A stretch of 6,050 nt of DNA from Syntrophaceae bacterium. GTDB lineage: Bacteria; Desulfobacterota; Syntrophorhabdia; Syntrophorhabdales; WCHB1-27. The translations under genes were made by a program, and so were the position numbers. The notes beneath the pieces are model-generated. The model did no database searches, was not told where the DNA came from, and worked only from the letters and a program-made list of their open reading frames with translations. This document shows positions 1 through 6,050 of this stretch, piece by piece (the stretch's first letter is position 1; the number at the start of each line of letters is the position of its first letter). The stretch spans positions 1,891 to 7,940 of the forward strand of contig PLSJ01000122.1 in the NCBI GenBank assembly GCA_003165115.1, read 5' to 3'.

Positions 1-580
1 CGAGGTGGTCCTCGGTGATGTTGAGCAGGACCGCCGTGGCGGGTGCGAAGGTCTCTATGGTCTCCAACTGGAAGCTGCTTATCTCGACGACCAGCACGTC
101 GGCCTTATTGCCGCTCAGCACATAGTTGACGAGGGGCTCGCCTATATTGCCGCCGACAAAGACATTGCGCGAGGCCGCACCGAAGAGACGGCCGAGCAGC
201 GTGGTGGTCGTCGTCTTGCCGTTCGTGCCCGTGATCGCGATGATCGGTTCCTCTATGAAGCGCGATGCCAGCTCGATCTCCCCGATGACCCTCGATCCGT
301 TTTGCCTTGCCTCCCGGAGCAGGGGCTGGTCGCTCGCGACGCCGGGACTTATCACGATCAGCTCGTGGTCCAGAAAGTCTTTCCGGACGTGTCCGCCGAA
401 CCTGCGCGTAAAGGGGGTTGCCTCAAGCTCTTTCAAGGCGCCCGACAACGCGCTTTCCTGCCTCACGTCGGTGACGGTCACCTTTTTCCCCTCGCGGGTC
501 AGCAGCTTCACGGCGGCGACGCCGCTTGCCCCGAGGCCCGCGACGAGCACACGATCAGGAATGTTCACGTCATCACGCAT
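1..580 (-). CDS. murD: MurD, UDP-MurNAc-L-Ala:D-glutamate ligase, N-terminal part
   Basis: MurD adds D-glutamate to UDP-MurNAc-L-alanine in the cytoplasm, using ATP. The first 193 codons are present; the rest (more than half, judging by the usual length of about 450) lies beyond the left edge. Visible are the Rossmann-like N-terminal domain with VLVAGLGASGVAAVKLL (11-27), the SPGV element (78-81), the ATP loop ITGTNGKTTTTTLLG (116-130), VGGNIGEPL (142-150), EISSFQLE (166-173) and NITEDHL (187-193), the start of the NxTxDHLDRH motif, at the very edge. The ATG at 580 follows the mraY stop by seven bases; GAGG stands 10 bases before it and a GGGGA only 3 bases before it. No frame damage is seen in the portion present. 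Confidence 0.97.
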   Translation of the reverse strand, partial: MRDDVNIPDRVLVAGLGASGVAAVKLLTREGKKVTVTDVRQESALSGALKELEATPFTRRFGGHVRKDFLDHELIVISPGVASDQPLLREARQNGSRVIGEIELASRFIEEPIIAITGTNGKTTTTTLLGRLFGAASRNVFVGGNIGEPLVNYVLSGNKADVLVVEISSFQLETIETFAPATAVLLNITEDHL

Positions 581-587
581 ATGTCCC

Positions 588-1664
588 CTACCTCAGCTTC
601 AGCGTGCTCAGCGCCACGAGACCCAGCATTATCGAGATGATCCAGAAACGGACCACGATCTTTTCCTCGTTCCATCCCTTCAGCTCGAAATGGTGGTGAA
701 TGGGCGCCATGCGGAACACCCTCTTCCCCCTGCATTTAAAGGAGAGCACCTGGATAATCACCGACAGGGTCTCCATCACGAATATGCCGCCCACGATCAC
801 CAGGAGGAATTCCTGCTTGATCATCACGGCGATCGCGCCAAGGCCCGCGCCCAGGGAAAGGGAGCCCGTGTCGCCCATGAAAAGCTCCGCGGGGTAGGCG
901 TTGTACCAGAGGAAGCCTATGCCCGCGCCGAGCATCGCCCCGCAGAGTATCGACAGCTCACCCGCGCCCCTCACGTAGAATATCTGGAGGTACTCGGCGA
1001 ACTTTATGTTCCCCGCGAGATAGGCGAAGAGCAGAAAGGTGGCGGAAACGGTGATGACCGGCCCGATGGCGAGGCCGTCGAGCCCGTCGGTCAGGTTTAC
1101 CCCGTTGGAGGTGCCCACGATGATGAGCACGCAGACGGCGACGTAGAAAATACCCAGGTCCGGGGTGGCATGCTTAAAGAAAGGTATGGAAAGCTGGGTC
1201 AGAAAGGACCCCTTGAAGTAGATGAGCAGGCTGACCACCAGGGCACCCGCGCACTCGAGGAGTATCTTCGTTTTCCCCGAGACGCCCTTGTTCTTCAGCC
1301 CTTTAAGCTTTCTGAAGTCATCGACGAACCCGATGGCGCCGAATATGACGAGCGTCGCCATGGCGAACCATATATATCCGTACGTCAGGTCTGCCCAGAA
1401 GAGCGTCGGAATGATGGTGGCGATGAGGATAACGGAGCCGCCCATCGTCGGCGTTCCCTTCTTGGTCTCGTGCCGGCCGGGCACATCCTCCCGCGTACCG
1501 TTATTGACCTTCCATTTTTGAAATGTCTTTATCGCCCGCGGGGTGATCAGAAAGCTTATGAGCAGCGCGGAGAGAATCGAGAGCACCGTCCGGAACGTGA
1601 TGTAGCGGAACACGTTGAAGACGGTAATCCGCGTATGGAGCAAAAAGAAAAGATGGTACAGCAT
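588..1664 (-). CDS. mraY: MraY, phospho-MurNAc-pentapeptide translocase (lipid I synthase)
   Basis: MraY is the integral membrane enzyme that transfers phospho-MurNAc-pentapeptide from UDP to undecaprenyl phosphate, making lipid I on the inner face of the cytoplasmic membrane. The 358 residues are standard, with about ten hydrophobic segments. Hallmarks present are FNVFRYITFR (16-25), KKGTPTMGG (68-76), the adjacent aspartates in FVDDFRK (D115, D116), SNGVNLTDGLDGLA (186-199, with catalytic-site Asp), WYNAYPAELFMGDTGSL (253-269, with the conserved Asp), the triple histidine in APIHHHFELKGW (320-331) and the closing membrane helix. No key residue is missing. The ATG at 1664 shares a base with the murF stop, and TGGAGG stands 10 bases upstream. 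It ends in TAG seven bases before murD. This is the surest gene of the window. Confidence 0.99.
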   Translation of the reverse strand: MLYHLFFLLHTRITVFNVFRYITFRTVLSILSALLISFLITPRAIKTFQKWKVNNGTREDVPGRHETKKGTPTMGGSVILIATIIPTLFWADLTYGYIWFAMATLVIFGAIGFVDDFRKLKGLKNKGVSGKTKILLECAGALVVSLLIYFKGSFLTQLSIPFFKHATPDLGIFYVAVCVLIIVGTSNGVNLTDGLDGLAIGPVITVSATFLLFAYLAGNIKFAEYLQIFYVRGAGELSILCGAMLGAGIGFLWYNAYPAELFMGDTGSLSLGAGLGAIAVMIKQEFLLVIVGGIFVMETLSVIIQVLSFKCRGKRVFRMAPIHHHFELKGWNEEKIVVRFWIISIMLGLVALSTLKLR

Positions 1665-3019
1665 TAACTCAGGGCCTCCACTACTTCATCGAGGCCAAGG
1701 GCCCTCGATCCTTTCACCAGCACGATGTCGTCGCGGTCGAGTCTTCCCCTGACGAAATCGACTATTCCTTTCTTGTCATCGAAGAGGCGCACCCGGCCGT
1801 TTCCCGCCTCGATCGCCGCCGCCTTCATCTCGCCGCCGACGGCCAGGACCAGGGACAGGTCGCTCTCCCGTATGAGACGGCCCAGCCCACGGTGGTACTC
1901 GCCCGATTTCGCGCCCAGCTCGCGCATGTCCCCGAGGATGGCGACCCTCTTGCCCCTGCACGGAAGGGAAGAAAGGGTCCTGACGGCCAATTCCATGGAA
2001 GCGGGGTTCGCGTTGTATGTATCATCGATGATGGTATATCCTCCTGCCGAGATTACGGGTCTGAACCTGCCTTTGTACGGCTCGAAGGCGGTAATCCCTT
2101 CGGCGAGCGTCGCGGCTTTCACCCCCATGGAAAAGGCGAGCGTAGATGCGGCGAGCACATTATACAAATTATGGCGACCGATCAGGCGCGTCCTCGCCCT
2201 GACCTTTTCGCCTCTCAGGTCGAGTTCGATCTCGAACCCTTCGATCCCGGCGTCGGCTGCTACCCGGAGCATGAAGTCCGCGCTTCCCCGCATGCCGAAG
2301 GTATAACGCGCGCAGTCCGCCCTCTTATAGGGCGCGAGGGAAGGATCGTCCGCATTGATAAAAATGGCGCCTCCGGGCAGGGTCCCCTCGAAGAGGTCGA
2401 GCTTCTCCCCGGCCACCCCTTCCAGGTCGTTTAGGCCCTCCAGGTGTGACGGCGCGACATTGGTGATGAGGGACATGTGTGGCCTGACCATGCGGGCCAG
2501 TGTACGTATCTCCCCCCTGTGGTTCGTGCCCAGCTCGAAGATGCAATACTCCGGGGTCCCCTCGACGGCCAGCATCGTCTTTGCCGCGCCTACCTGGTTG
2601 TTGTAGTTTTTCTCGTTGGAAACGACCGGGATGACGCCGGACGCGAGATGGACGAGCAGCTCTTTCGTCGTCGTCTTGCCGTTGCTCCCGGTTATGGCGA
2701 CGAACGAGGCCGGGATCTGTCCCCTCTTCCAGGACGCCAGATCGAGCAGCGCCTTGTTCGTGTCGTCGACGAGGATGATCGTCCCCCGTGCGTTGGTGTA
2801 TATCTCCGGCCTCGTTCCGTCGCAGAGGCTGCCTCCGCCGGAGCGTCCGTATGCCTTGTCGATGAAAACATGGCCGTCAAAAGAAGGTCCCTTCAGGGGG
2901 ATGAAGAATTCGCCGGGCTCGATGGTCCTCGAATCGGTCGATATCGCGGAGAAGGTCGTCCTCTCGACCCGGTGAGCCGTTCCGTTCACGCCCTGAATGA
3001 GAGACTCAACCGGCCACAC
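1664..3019 (-). CDS. murF: MurF, UDP-MurNAc-tripeptide:D-Ala-D-Ala ligase
   Basis: MurF is the cytoplasmic ATP-dependent ligase that attaches D-alanyl-D-alanine to UDP-MurNAc-L-Ala-D-Glu-meso-DAP, completing the pentapeptide precursor. Counting from the GTG at 3019 the protein has 451 residues, a normal length. Motifs seen are the N-terminal ISTDSR (about 26-31), ITGSNGKTTTK (ATP loop, 109-119), NEKNYNNQVG (135-144), LGTNHRGEI (163-171), TNVAPSHLEGL (186-196), DDTYNANP (332-339), LGDMRELG (362-369) and VKGSRALGLDEVV (435-447). Two in-frame GTG codons compete as start. The one at 3025 has only one base after the GGAG, while the one at 3019 has the optimal seven, so 3019 is chosen. It then overlaps the murE end by 14 bases. 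The TAA stop shares one base with the mraY ATG (TAATG). The residue 45-85 region is a little unusual (GRSGGGSLCDG) but keeps the frame. Confidence 0.97.
   Translation of the reverse strand: MWPVESLIQGVNGTAHRVERTTFSAISTDSRTIEPGEFFIPLKGPSFDGHVFIDKAYGRSGGGSLCDGTRPEIYTNARGTIILVDDTNKALLDLASWKRGQIPASFVAITGSNGKTTTKELLVHLASGVIPVVSNEKNYNNQVGAAKTMLAVEGTPEYCIFELGTNHRGEIRTLARMVRPHMSLITNVAPSHLEGLNDLEGVAGEKLDLFEGTLPGGAIFINADDPSLAPYKRADCARYTFGMRGSADFMLRVAADAGIEGFEIELDLRGEKVRARTRLIGRHNLYNVLAASTLAFSMGVKAATLAEGITAFEPYKGRFRPVISAGGYTIIDDTYNANPASMELAVRTLSSLPCRGKRVAILGDMRELGAKSGEYHRGLGRLIRESDLSLVLAVGGEMKAAAIEAGNGRVRLFDDKKGIVDFVRGRLDRDDIVLVKGSRALGLDEVVEALS
1675..1680 (-). promoter_or_regulatory. Ribosome binding site for mraY
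   Basis: TGGAGG on the minus strand lies in the last codons of murF, 10 bases before the mraY ATG at 1664, and supports that start together with the TAATG stop-start junction. Confidence 0.6.
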
Positions 3020-4463
3020 GTACACACTCCTCTATCACCTGCCTGTCGCTGAAGGGATAGGCGGACTTCCCGATAATCTGATAATCTTCGTGGCCCTTAC
3101 CGGCCACCAGCACCACGTCCTTGTCCTTTGCCATGGCGATCGCCCCGGCAATCGCCGCCCTCCTGTCTTCTATGACCTTGAAGGCACATCCGGCAATACC
3201 CGGCTTGATCTCCCCGATGATGGAAAGGGGATCTTCCGTGCGCGGGTTATCCGACGTGACGAACGTAAAGTCTGCCAGTCCGGAGGCGATGCGGCCCATG
3301 AGGGGTCTTTTCGTCCTGTCCCTGTCGCCGCCGCATCCGAATACCACGATCAACCTGCCCTGGCGGACGCGGTTGAGCGTCTCCATCGTCTTCTCCAGGG
3401 CGTCGGGCGTGTGGGCGTAGTCCACGAACACATAAAACCCCTTGTCCGTCGCGACCCTCTCCAGCCTTCCGGGCACCCCTTCGAGGCTTGACAGCCCGGC
3501 GCCGATGACGTCGGCCGGCATGCCCGCCCCATGACCGAAAAGCGCGGCCGCGAGGATGTTGGACACGTTGAAGAGGCCGACCAGGGGTGTGGCCACCCTC
3601 ACGCTTCTGCCTTTGACGGAAAGCTCCAGGTCAAGGCCGTCGATACTCTCGTGAAGGGCGGTGGGGTACGCATCGGCCGCGCCCCGGCTGCTGTAGGTGA
3701 GCGTCGTTATCGGTGGCCCGGGGACGAGAGAGCGCGCGTAAGGATCGTCGATATTGAGTATCGCGCACTTCTTCTCCTTCGTGCTCTCCCTGAGGCAGTG
3801 GTGGAAGAGAAGCGCTTTCGCCTGCCGGTAGTGCTCGAAATCGCCATGATAATCGAGGTGGTCATGGGTAAGGTTCGTGAATATGGCGCAATCGAAATCG
3901 ACGCCCTCCACCCTGCCCTGATCGAGGGCATGGGAAGAGACCTCCATCACCGCGTAGCCGACGTCGCCTGCGCTCATGGCAGCGAGAAGCGACTGGATAT
4001 CCACGGATTCGGGCGTCGTGTTGGCCCCTTTTTGCACGTGTTGGCCATAGCGGTAAGAGATGGTGCCTATCACGCCTGATTGTGCCCCCGATGCCCGCAC
4101 TATCGACTCTATCAGGTAGCTTACGGTCGTTTTCCCGTTGGTGCCCGTGATCCCCGTGACATTGATCCGCCGGGAGGGGAAGCCGTAGAACCTGGCGGCT
4201 ACCCGGGCGAGGAGCAGCCGCACGTCTTCGGTGACGACAAGGCAGGGGATGTCGCCGGGCAGCGGCCCCTCCGAGACGATGACCGAAGCCTTCCTGCTCA
4301 GCGCATCCTGAAGGAAAGACGTGCTCGAACCCGTGGCGAAAAACATGGCGCCTTCCCGGACCTCCCTTGAATCCTTGGTGATCCCCGTTATCTCCTGCCC
4401 CTGGGAGAGTCCGCCCCTGATCGTCGTCACCGGCATGCCGGTCAAAAGCTCCCCGAGCTTCAT
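3006..4463 (-). CDS. murE: MurE, UDP-MurNAc-L-Ala-D-Glu:meso-diaminopimelate ligase
   Basis: MurE is a cytoplasmic ATP-dependent ligase that adds the third residue of the peptidoglycan stem peptide. The 485-residue length is normal. Visible motifs are TGITGTNGKTT (ATP-binding loop, 103-113), MEVSSHALDQGRV (173-185), FTNLTHDHLDYHG (195-207), the presumed carbamylated lysine in RQAKALL (K216), VDYAHTPD (347-354), DNPR (405-408) and GKGHEDYQ (455-462). DNPR is the signature for meso-DAP rather than L-lysine. The frame stays open upstream to 4760, but that extension is a basic, low-quality stretch lying wholly inside the preceding gene. The ATG at 4463 gives the conventional MurE N-terminus, sits 10 bases after GGGAGAG and overlaps the upstream stop as ATGA, so it is preferred. 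The TGA at 3006 lies inside the start of murF. Confidence 0.98.
   Translation of the reverse strand: MKLGELLTGMPVTTIRGGLSQGQEITGITKDSREVREGAMFFATGSSTSFLQDALSRKASVIVSEGPLPGDIPCLVVTEDVRLLLARVAARFYGFPSRRINVTGITGTNGKTTVSYLIESIVRASGAQSGVIGTISYRYGQHVQKGANTTPESVDIQSLLAAMSAGDVGYAVMEVSSHALDQGRVEGVDFDCAIFTNLTHDHLDYHGDFEHYRQAKALLFHHCLRESTKEKKCAILNIDDPYARSLVPGPPITTLTYSSRGAADAYPTALHESIDGLDLELSVKGRSVRVATPLVGLFNVSNILAAALFGHGAGMPADVIGAGLSSLEGVPGRLERVATDKGFYVFVDYAHTPDALEKTMETLNRVRQGRLIVVFGCGGDRDRTKRPLMGRIASGLADFTFVTSDNPRTEDPLSIIGEIKPGIAGCAFKVIEDRRAAIAGAIAMAKDKDVVLVAGKGHEDYQIIGKSAYPFSDRQVIEECVRVAG
3027..3033 (-). promoter_or_regulatory. Ribosome binding site that decides the murF start
   Basis: AGAGGAG on the minus strand lies inside the end of murE. 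It is 7 bases from the GTG at 3019 but only 1 base from the GTG at 3025, which favours 3019 as the murF start. Confidence 0.7.
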
Positions 4464-5416
4464 TCGCTTTCGACTCTCCCCTGGATGACGCACTCCTGCT
4501 CCCCTTTCAGCCTTTCGAAGGCCCTCGGGGATTGGCTCACGATGTGCCCGTTGCCGTACACTTTGATCCTGCCCGTATGGGCGGAAAGCTTGCCGATGGC
4601 GAGCCTCATGGGCAGGCTCGCGAGATTCGGCATCATCCACTCGGCCTCGGCGATCTTCCTGCCGTCCTGAAGCCCTCTTTCGCCCCTGGTAATCATGAAC
4701 CCGCTCTTCCCCTTCACGATCGCGATCTCTCTCGACGAAAAGGGAAAGAGCCCGTCGCACATCGTCCCCACGTGCTTGTTGTACATCACAATCAGTTTTT
4801 CTTCGTCCACCCGGTATCCTTTGCCGAGGATGACGTCGTCGGCGCTCAGCTCGGACGAAAGGCTTAAGCCTTCTTTCCTTAAAAAATCCGACACCCGCTT
4901 TTGTCCTATTGTGTTAAGAATACTCCTTACGCCGTCTTCATCGTGATCTTTAAGAATTTCAACAGGTTTTTTCCAGATCACATTATTGTATGCATCCTTT
5001 TTTCCGAAAATCAAACCCTCCTTTTCTATCCAGCCCTCCTTTATCGCGTAGCAGACGATGGGGACGGAAATAAGGAGGGAGGGCTCTATCCCTGACCGGA
5101 CGGCCGGTGTGGGCTGGTTGTCTTTCATCGTCGCAGGCTGGTTTACGGCCTCCGGTCTTGCCGTAGCTTCGTCTGCTTCTGCCGACGCAGGGGAAGCAGG
5201 GGACCGGGATAGAGCCCGTTGTTGAGATGGAGAGGCGGTGCGGTCGGTGTTATCGATATCGGAAACCGTTAAAATCATGCCCTTTGACGGTGGCGTCTGT
5301 TCCTCCGATATCCTTCTCATACTCATTTTTTCTGGAAATCGAAACGTCACGGAAACATAGAGGAGGCACATGAGCGCGAAAACAAGGAAAGCCCTTTTTT
5401 TGGACTTCTTGTTCAT
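4460..5416 (-). CDS. Shrunken, catalytically dead FtsI-like protein with membrane anchor and PASTA-like domain, in the ftsI slot
   Basis: This 318-residue protein occupies the place of ftsI. Seen directly: a short basic N-terminus, one membrane helix (about 9-24), a Pro/Ser/Ala/Thr-rich stretch (about 38-107), a middle region (111-240) and a C-terminal stretch (about 260-313) with the PASTA pattern (MPNLASLPMRLAI...GNGHIVSQSP). By eye the middle region follows the FtsI transpeptidase without gaps in two blocks. EPSLLISVPIVCYAIKEG (111-128) matches the SxxK block, but the catalytic Ser and Lys are L114 and S117. VEILKDHDEDG plus IGQKRVSDFLRKEGL (152-184) matches the SxN block, with HDE (158-160) at SxN. 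A GKG...V....L...Y pattern (198-212) resembles the later GQG helix. VKGKSG (234-239) might be a displaced KTG motif. The pedestal domain is essentially absent. Likely a periplasmic, non-enzymatic divisome protein; transpeptidase activity is not expected. The frame is intact and joined by ATGA overlaps to ftsL and murE, arguing against a decaying pseudogene. It could instead be an unrelated lineage-specific protein with a PASTA domain. Confidence 0.72.
   Translation of the reverse strand: MNKKSKKRAFLVFALMCLLYVSVTFRFPEKMSMRRISEEQTPPSKGMILTVSDIDNTDRTASPSQQRALSRSPASPASAEADEATARPEAVNQPATMKDNQPTPAVRSGIEPSLLISVPIVCYAIKEGWIEKEGLIFGKKDAYNNVIWKKPVEILKDHDEDGVRSILNTIGQKRVSDFLRKEGLSLSSELSADDVILGKGYRVDEEKLIVMYNKHVGTMCDGLFPFSSREIAIVKGKSGFMITRGERGLQDGRKIAEAEWMMPNLASLPMRLAIGKLSAHTGRIKVYGNGHIVSQSPRAFERLKGEQECVIQGRVESE
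4474..4480 (-). promoter_or_regulatory. Ribosome binding site for murE
   Basis: GGGAGAG on the minus strand ends 10 bases before the ATG at 4463. Together with the ATGA overlap it favours this start over any upstream codon in the same open frame. Confidence 0.55.
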
Positions 5417-5742
5417 CTCAAGACCACCACCTCTTTATCGTTTGGCCTCTTGAGTCCGAGTCTTTCCTGGGCGGCGAACTCGACGTACCCCTTTTGGCTG
5501 ACGGCCGCAAGCTCCATTTTCAGGGCCTTGTTTGTCTCGACGACCTCTTTTTCCTTTCTGAGCCTTTCCATGAATTGGCCCCTGGCCTCCTCGCAGACAT
5601 TTGCCAGGAAGAAAAAGAGCAAGGCCAGGACAATGCAGGAGACCGCTGCCGCAACAATGCCCGGAGGCGATACCCGCGAATGCCTGTACCGCCTGTGCTC
5701 GACCCTGATATACGCGCTTCTGCCCGCCACCTTCGTGATCAT
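5413..5742 (-). CDS. ftsL: FtsL, bitopic cell division protein
   Basis: The gene encodes a 109-residue single-pass membrane protein of the divisome, which with FtsB and FtsQ recruits and activates FtsW-FtsI. In the sequence there is a basic cytoplasmic tail (residues 1-25, rich in R, K and H), one membrane helix (about 28-49) and a charged heptad-like stretch expected to form the periplasmic coiled coil (about 52-83). The ending [18 protein letters not shown] is typical of FtsL/DivIC proteins (A.E.LGL..P...). Length is normal for the family. The ATG at 5742 overlaps the rsmH stop by four bases (ATGA), and its own TGA overlaps the next gene in the same way, so translation is probably coupled. 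Sequence conservation in FtsL is weak, so the call rests on topology, the C-terminal motif and position between rsmH and the ftsI slot. It is notable that its usual partner FtsI is altered in the next gene. Confidence 0.9.
   Translation of the reverse strand: MITKVAGRSAYIRVEHRRYRHSRVSPPGIVAAAVSCIVLALLFFFLANVCEEARGQFMERLRKEKEVVETNKALKMELAAVSQKGYVEFAAQERLGLKRPNDKEVVVLR
5427..5433 (-). promoter_or_regulatory. Ribosome binding site for the ftsI-slot gene
   Basis: GAGGTGG on the minus strand lies 10 bases before the ATG at 5416, inside the end of ftsL. It supports active translation of this unusual gene in addition to coupling through the ATGA overlap. Confidence 0.6.
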
Positions 5743-6050
5743 AATTTCTCTGCTATCCTCAGCTTTGCGCTCCTGGCCCTCCGGTTCGTCCTGATCTCCG
5801 GGTTACCGGGCCTGATCGGTTTTTTTGTCACCGGCCTCAGGAGGGGGTTATCCCTGAAAAATGTCTTCACTATCCGGTCTTCGAGGGAGTGAAAGGTGAT
5901 GACGCCTATCTTCCCCGAACCCCTGACCACGTCGGTTGCGTCCCGCAAGCCGTCCGCCAGGTTCGCAAGCTCCCTGTTCACCTCTATCCGCACGGCCTGA
6001 AATGCCTTGGTGGCGGGATGGGTTTTCCCCCTTCCTTTCTTCGCCGCCGC
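5739..6050 (-). CDS. rsmH: RsmH (MraW), 16S rRNA m4C1402 methyltransferase, C-terminal part
   Basis: This is the 3' end of rsmH, cut by the right edge of the window; 103 residues remain. RsmH uses S-adenosylmethionine to N4-methylate C1402 of 16S rRNA in the decoding centre. The visible part carries the family's late motifs: [15 protein letters not shown] (fragment residues 11-25), [12 protein letters not shown] (51-62) and the terminal [14 protein letters not shown] (89-102). The N-terminal SAM-binding motifs lie outside the window. The frame is open up to base 6050, so the GTG at 5993 is an internal valine and not a start. The gene ends in TGA, which overlaps the ftsL start as ATGA. It is normally the first enzyme gene of the dcw cluster, just upstream of ftsL, as here. 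Identification is secure; only the missing N-terminus is unknown. Confidence 0.97.
   Translation of the reverse strand, partial: AAAKKGRGKTHPATKAFQAVRIEVNRELANLADGLRDATDVVRGSGKIGVITFHSLEDRIVKTFFRDNPLLRPVTKKPIRPGNPEIRTNRRARSAKLRIAEKL

Noticed and set aside
126..1667. A 513-codon open frame on the plus strand opposite murD, mraY and the end of murF
   Set aside because: It lies antisense to unmistakable conserved genes, its translation is low-complexity and rich in R, G, E and D with no recognisable motif, and long antisense frames are common in GC-rich coding DNA.
3020..3025. murF starting at the GTG at 3025
   Set aside because: Only one base would separate it from the GGAG; the in-frame GTG at 3019 has a seven-base spacing. 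The protein differs by just two residues.
4464..4760. A 99-residue N-terminal extension of MurE
   Set aside because: The extension is a basic, unstructured-looking translation lying entirely within the coding sequence of the preceding gene; the ATG at 4463 gives the normal MurE N-terminus, length and ATGA junction.
4460..5416. The ftsI-slot gene as a recently broken pseudogene or a frameshifted ftsI
   Set aside because: It has one uninterrupted 318-codon frame, a good ribosome binding site and exact overlaps with both neighbours, and the flanking frames show no further PBP motifs such as SxxK, SxN or KTG in order.
5739..5993. A free-standing small gene starting at the GTG at 5993
   Set aside because: The frame continues to the window edge with RsmH motifs ([10 protein letters not shown]) before this codon, so it is internal to rsmH.

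Overview
This window is a piece of a bacterial dcw (division and cell wall) operon, read entirely from the minus strand. In transcription order (right to left) it holds the 3' end of rsmH, ftsL, an unusual 318-residue gene, murE, murF, mraY and the 5' part of murD. There is no intergenic space of note: genes overlap by 1 to 14 bases or are separated by at most 7 bases. No promoter, terminator, RNA gene, repeat or mobile element is visible, and no stretch over 300 bases lacks a gene. High GC (about 60% in most rows), the meso-diaminopimelate-type DNPR motif in MurE, a separate ftsL and the classic gene order point to a diderm bacterium. A C-terminal PASTA domain in the protein at the ftsI position recalls the FtsI of deltaproteobacterial (Desulfobacterota) lineages. 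That placement is an inference, not a demonstrated identification.

The pathway logic is ordinary for most of the window. MurD, MurE and MurF add D-Glu, meso-DAP and D-Ala-D-Ala to UDP-MurNAc-L-Ala in the cytoplasm. MraY then moves the finished phospho-MurNAc-pentapeptide onto undecaprenyl phosphate at the membrane. RsmH methylates 16S rRNA and is the usual first enzyme gene of the cluster. FtsL is the small bitopic divisome protein.

The exception lies between ftsL and murE, where ftsI (the septal class B penicillin-binding protein, normally about 550-700 residues) is expected. This organism has an intact, tightly coupled frame of only 318 residues at that place. It keeps an N-terminal membrane anchor and a C-terminal PASTA-like domain. 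The stretch between them aligns by eye with fragments of the FtsI transpeptidase domain, but the catalytic SxxK reads LLIS and the SxN position reads HDE. I interpret it as a shrunken, catalytically dead FtsI-derived pseudoenzyme kept in the ftsI slot. This is the most notable feature of the window. The alignment was made against remembered family consensus and needs a profile or structure search to confirm.
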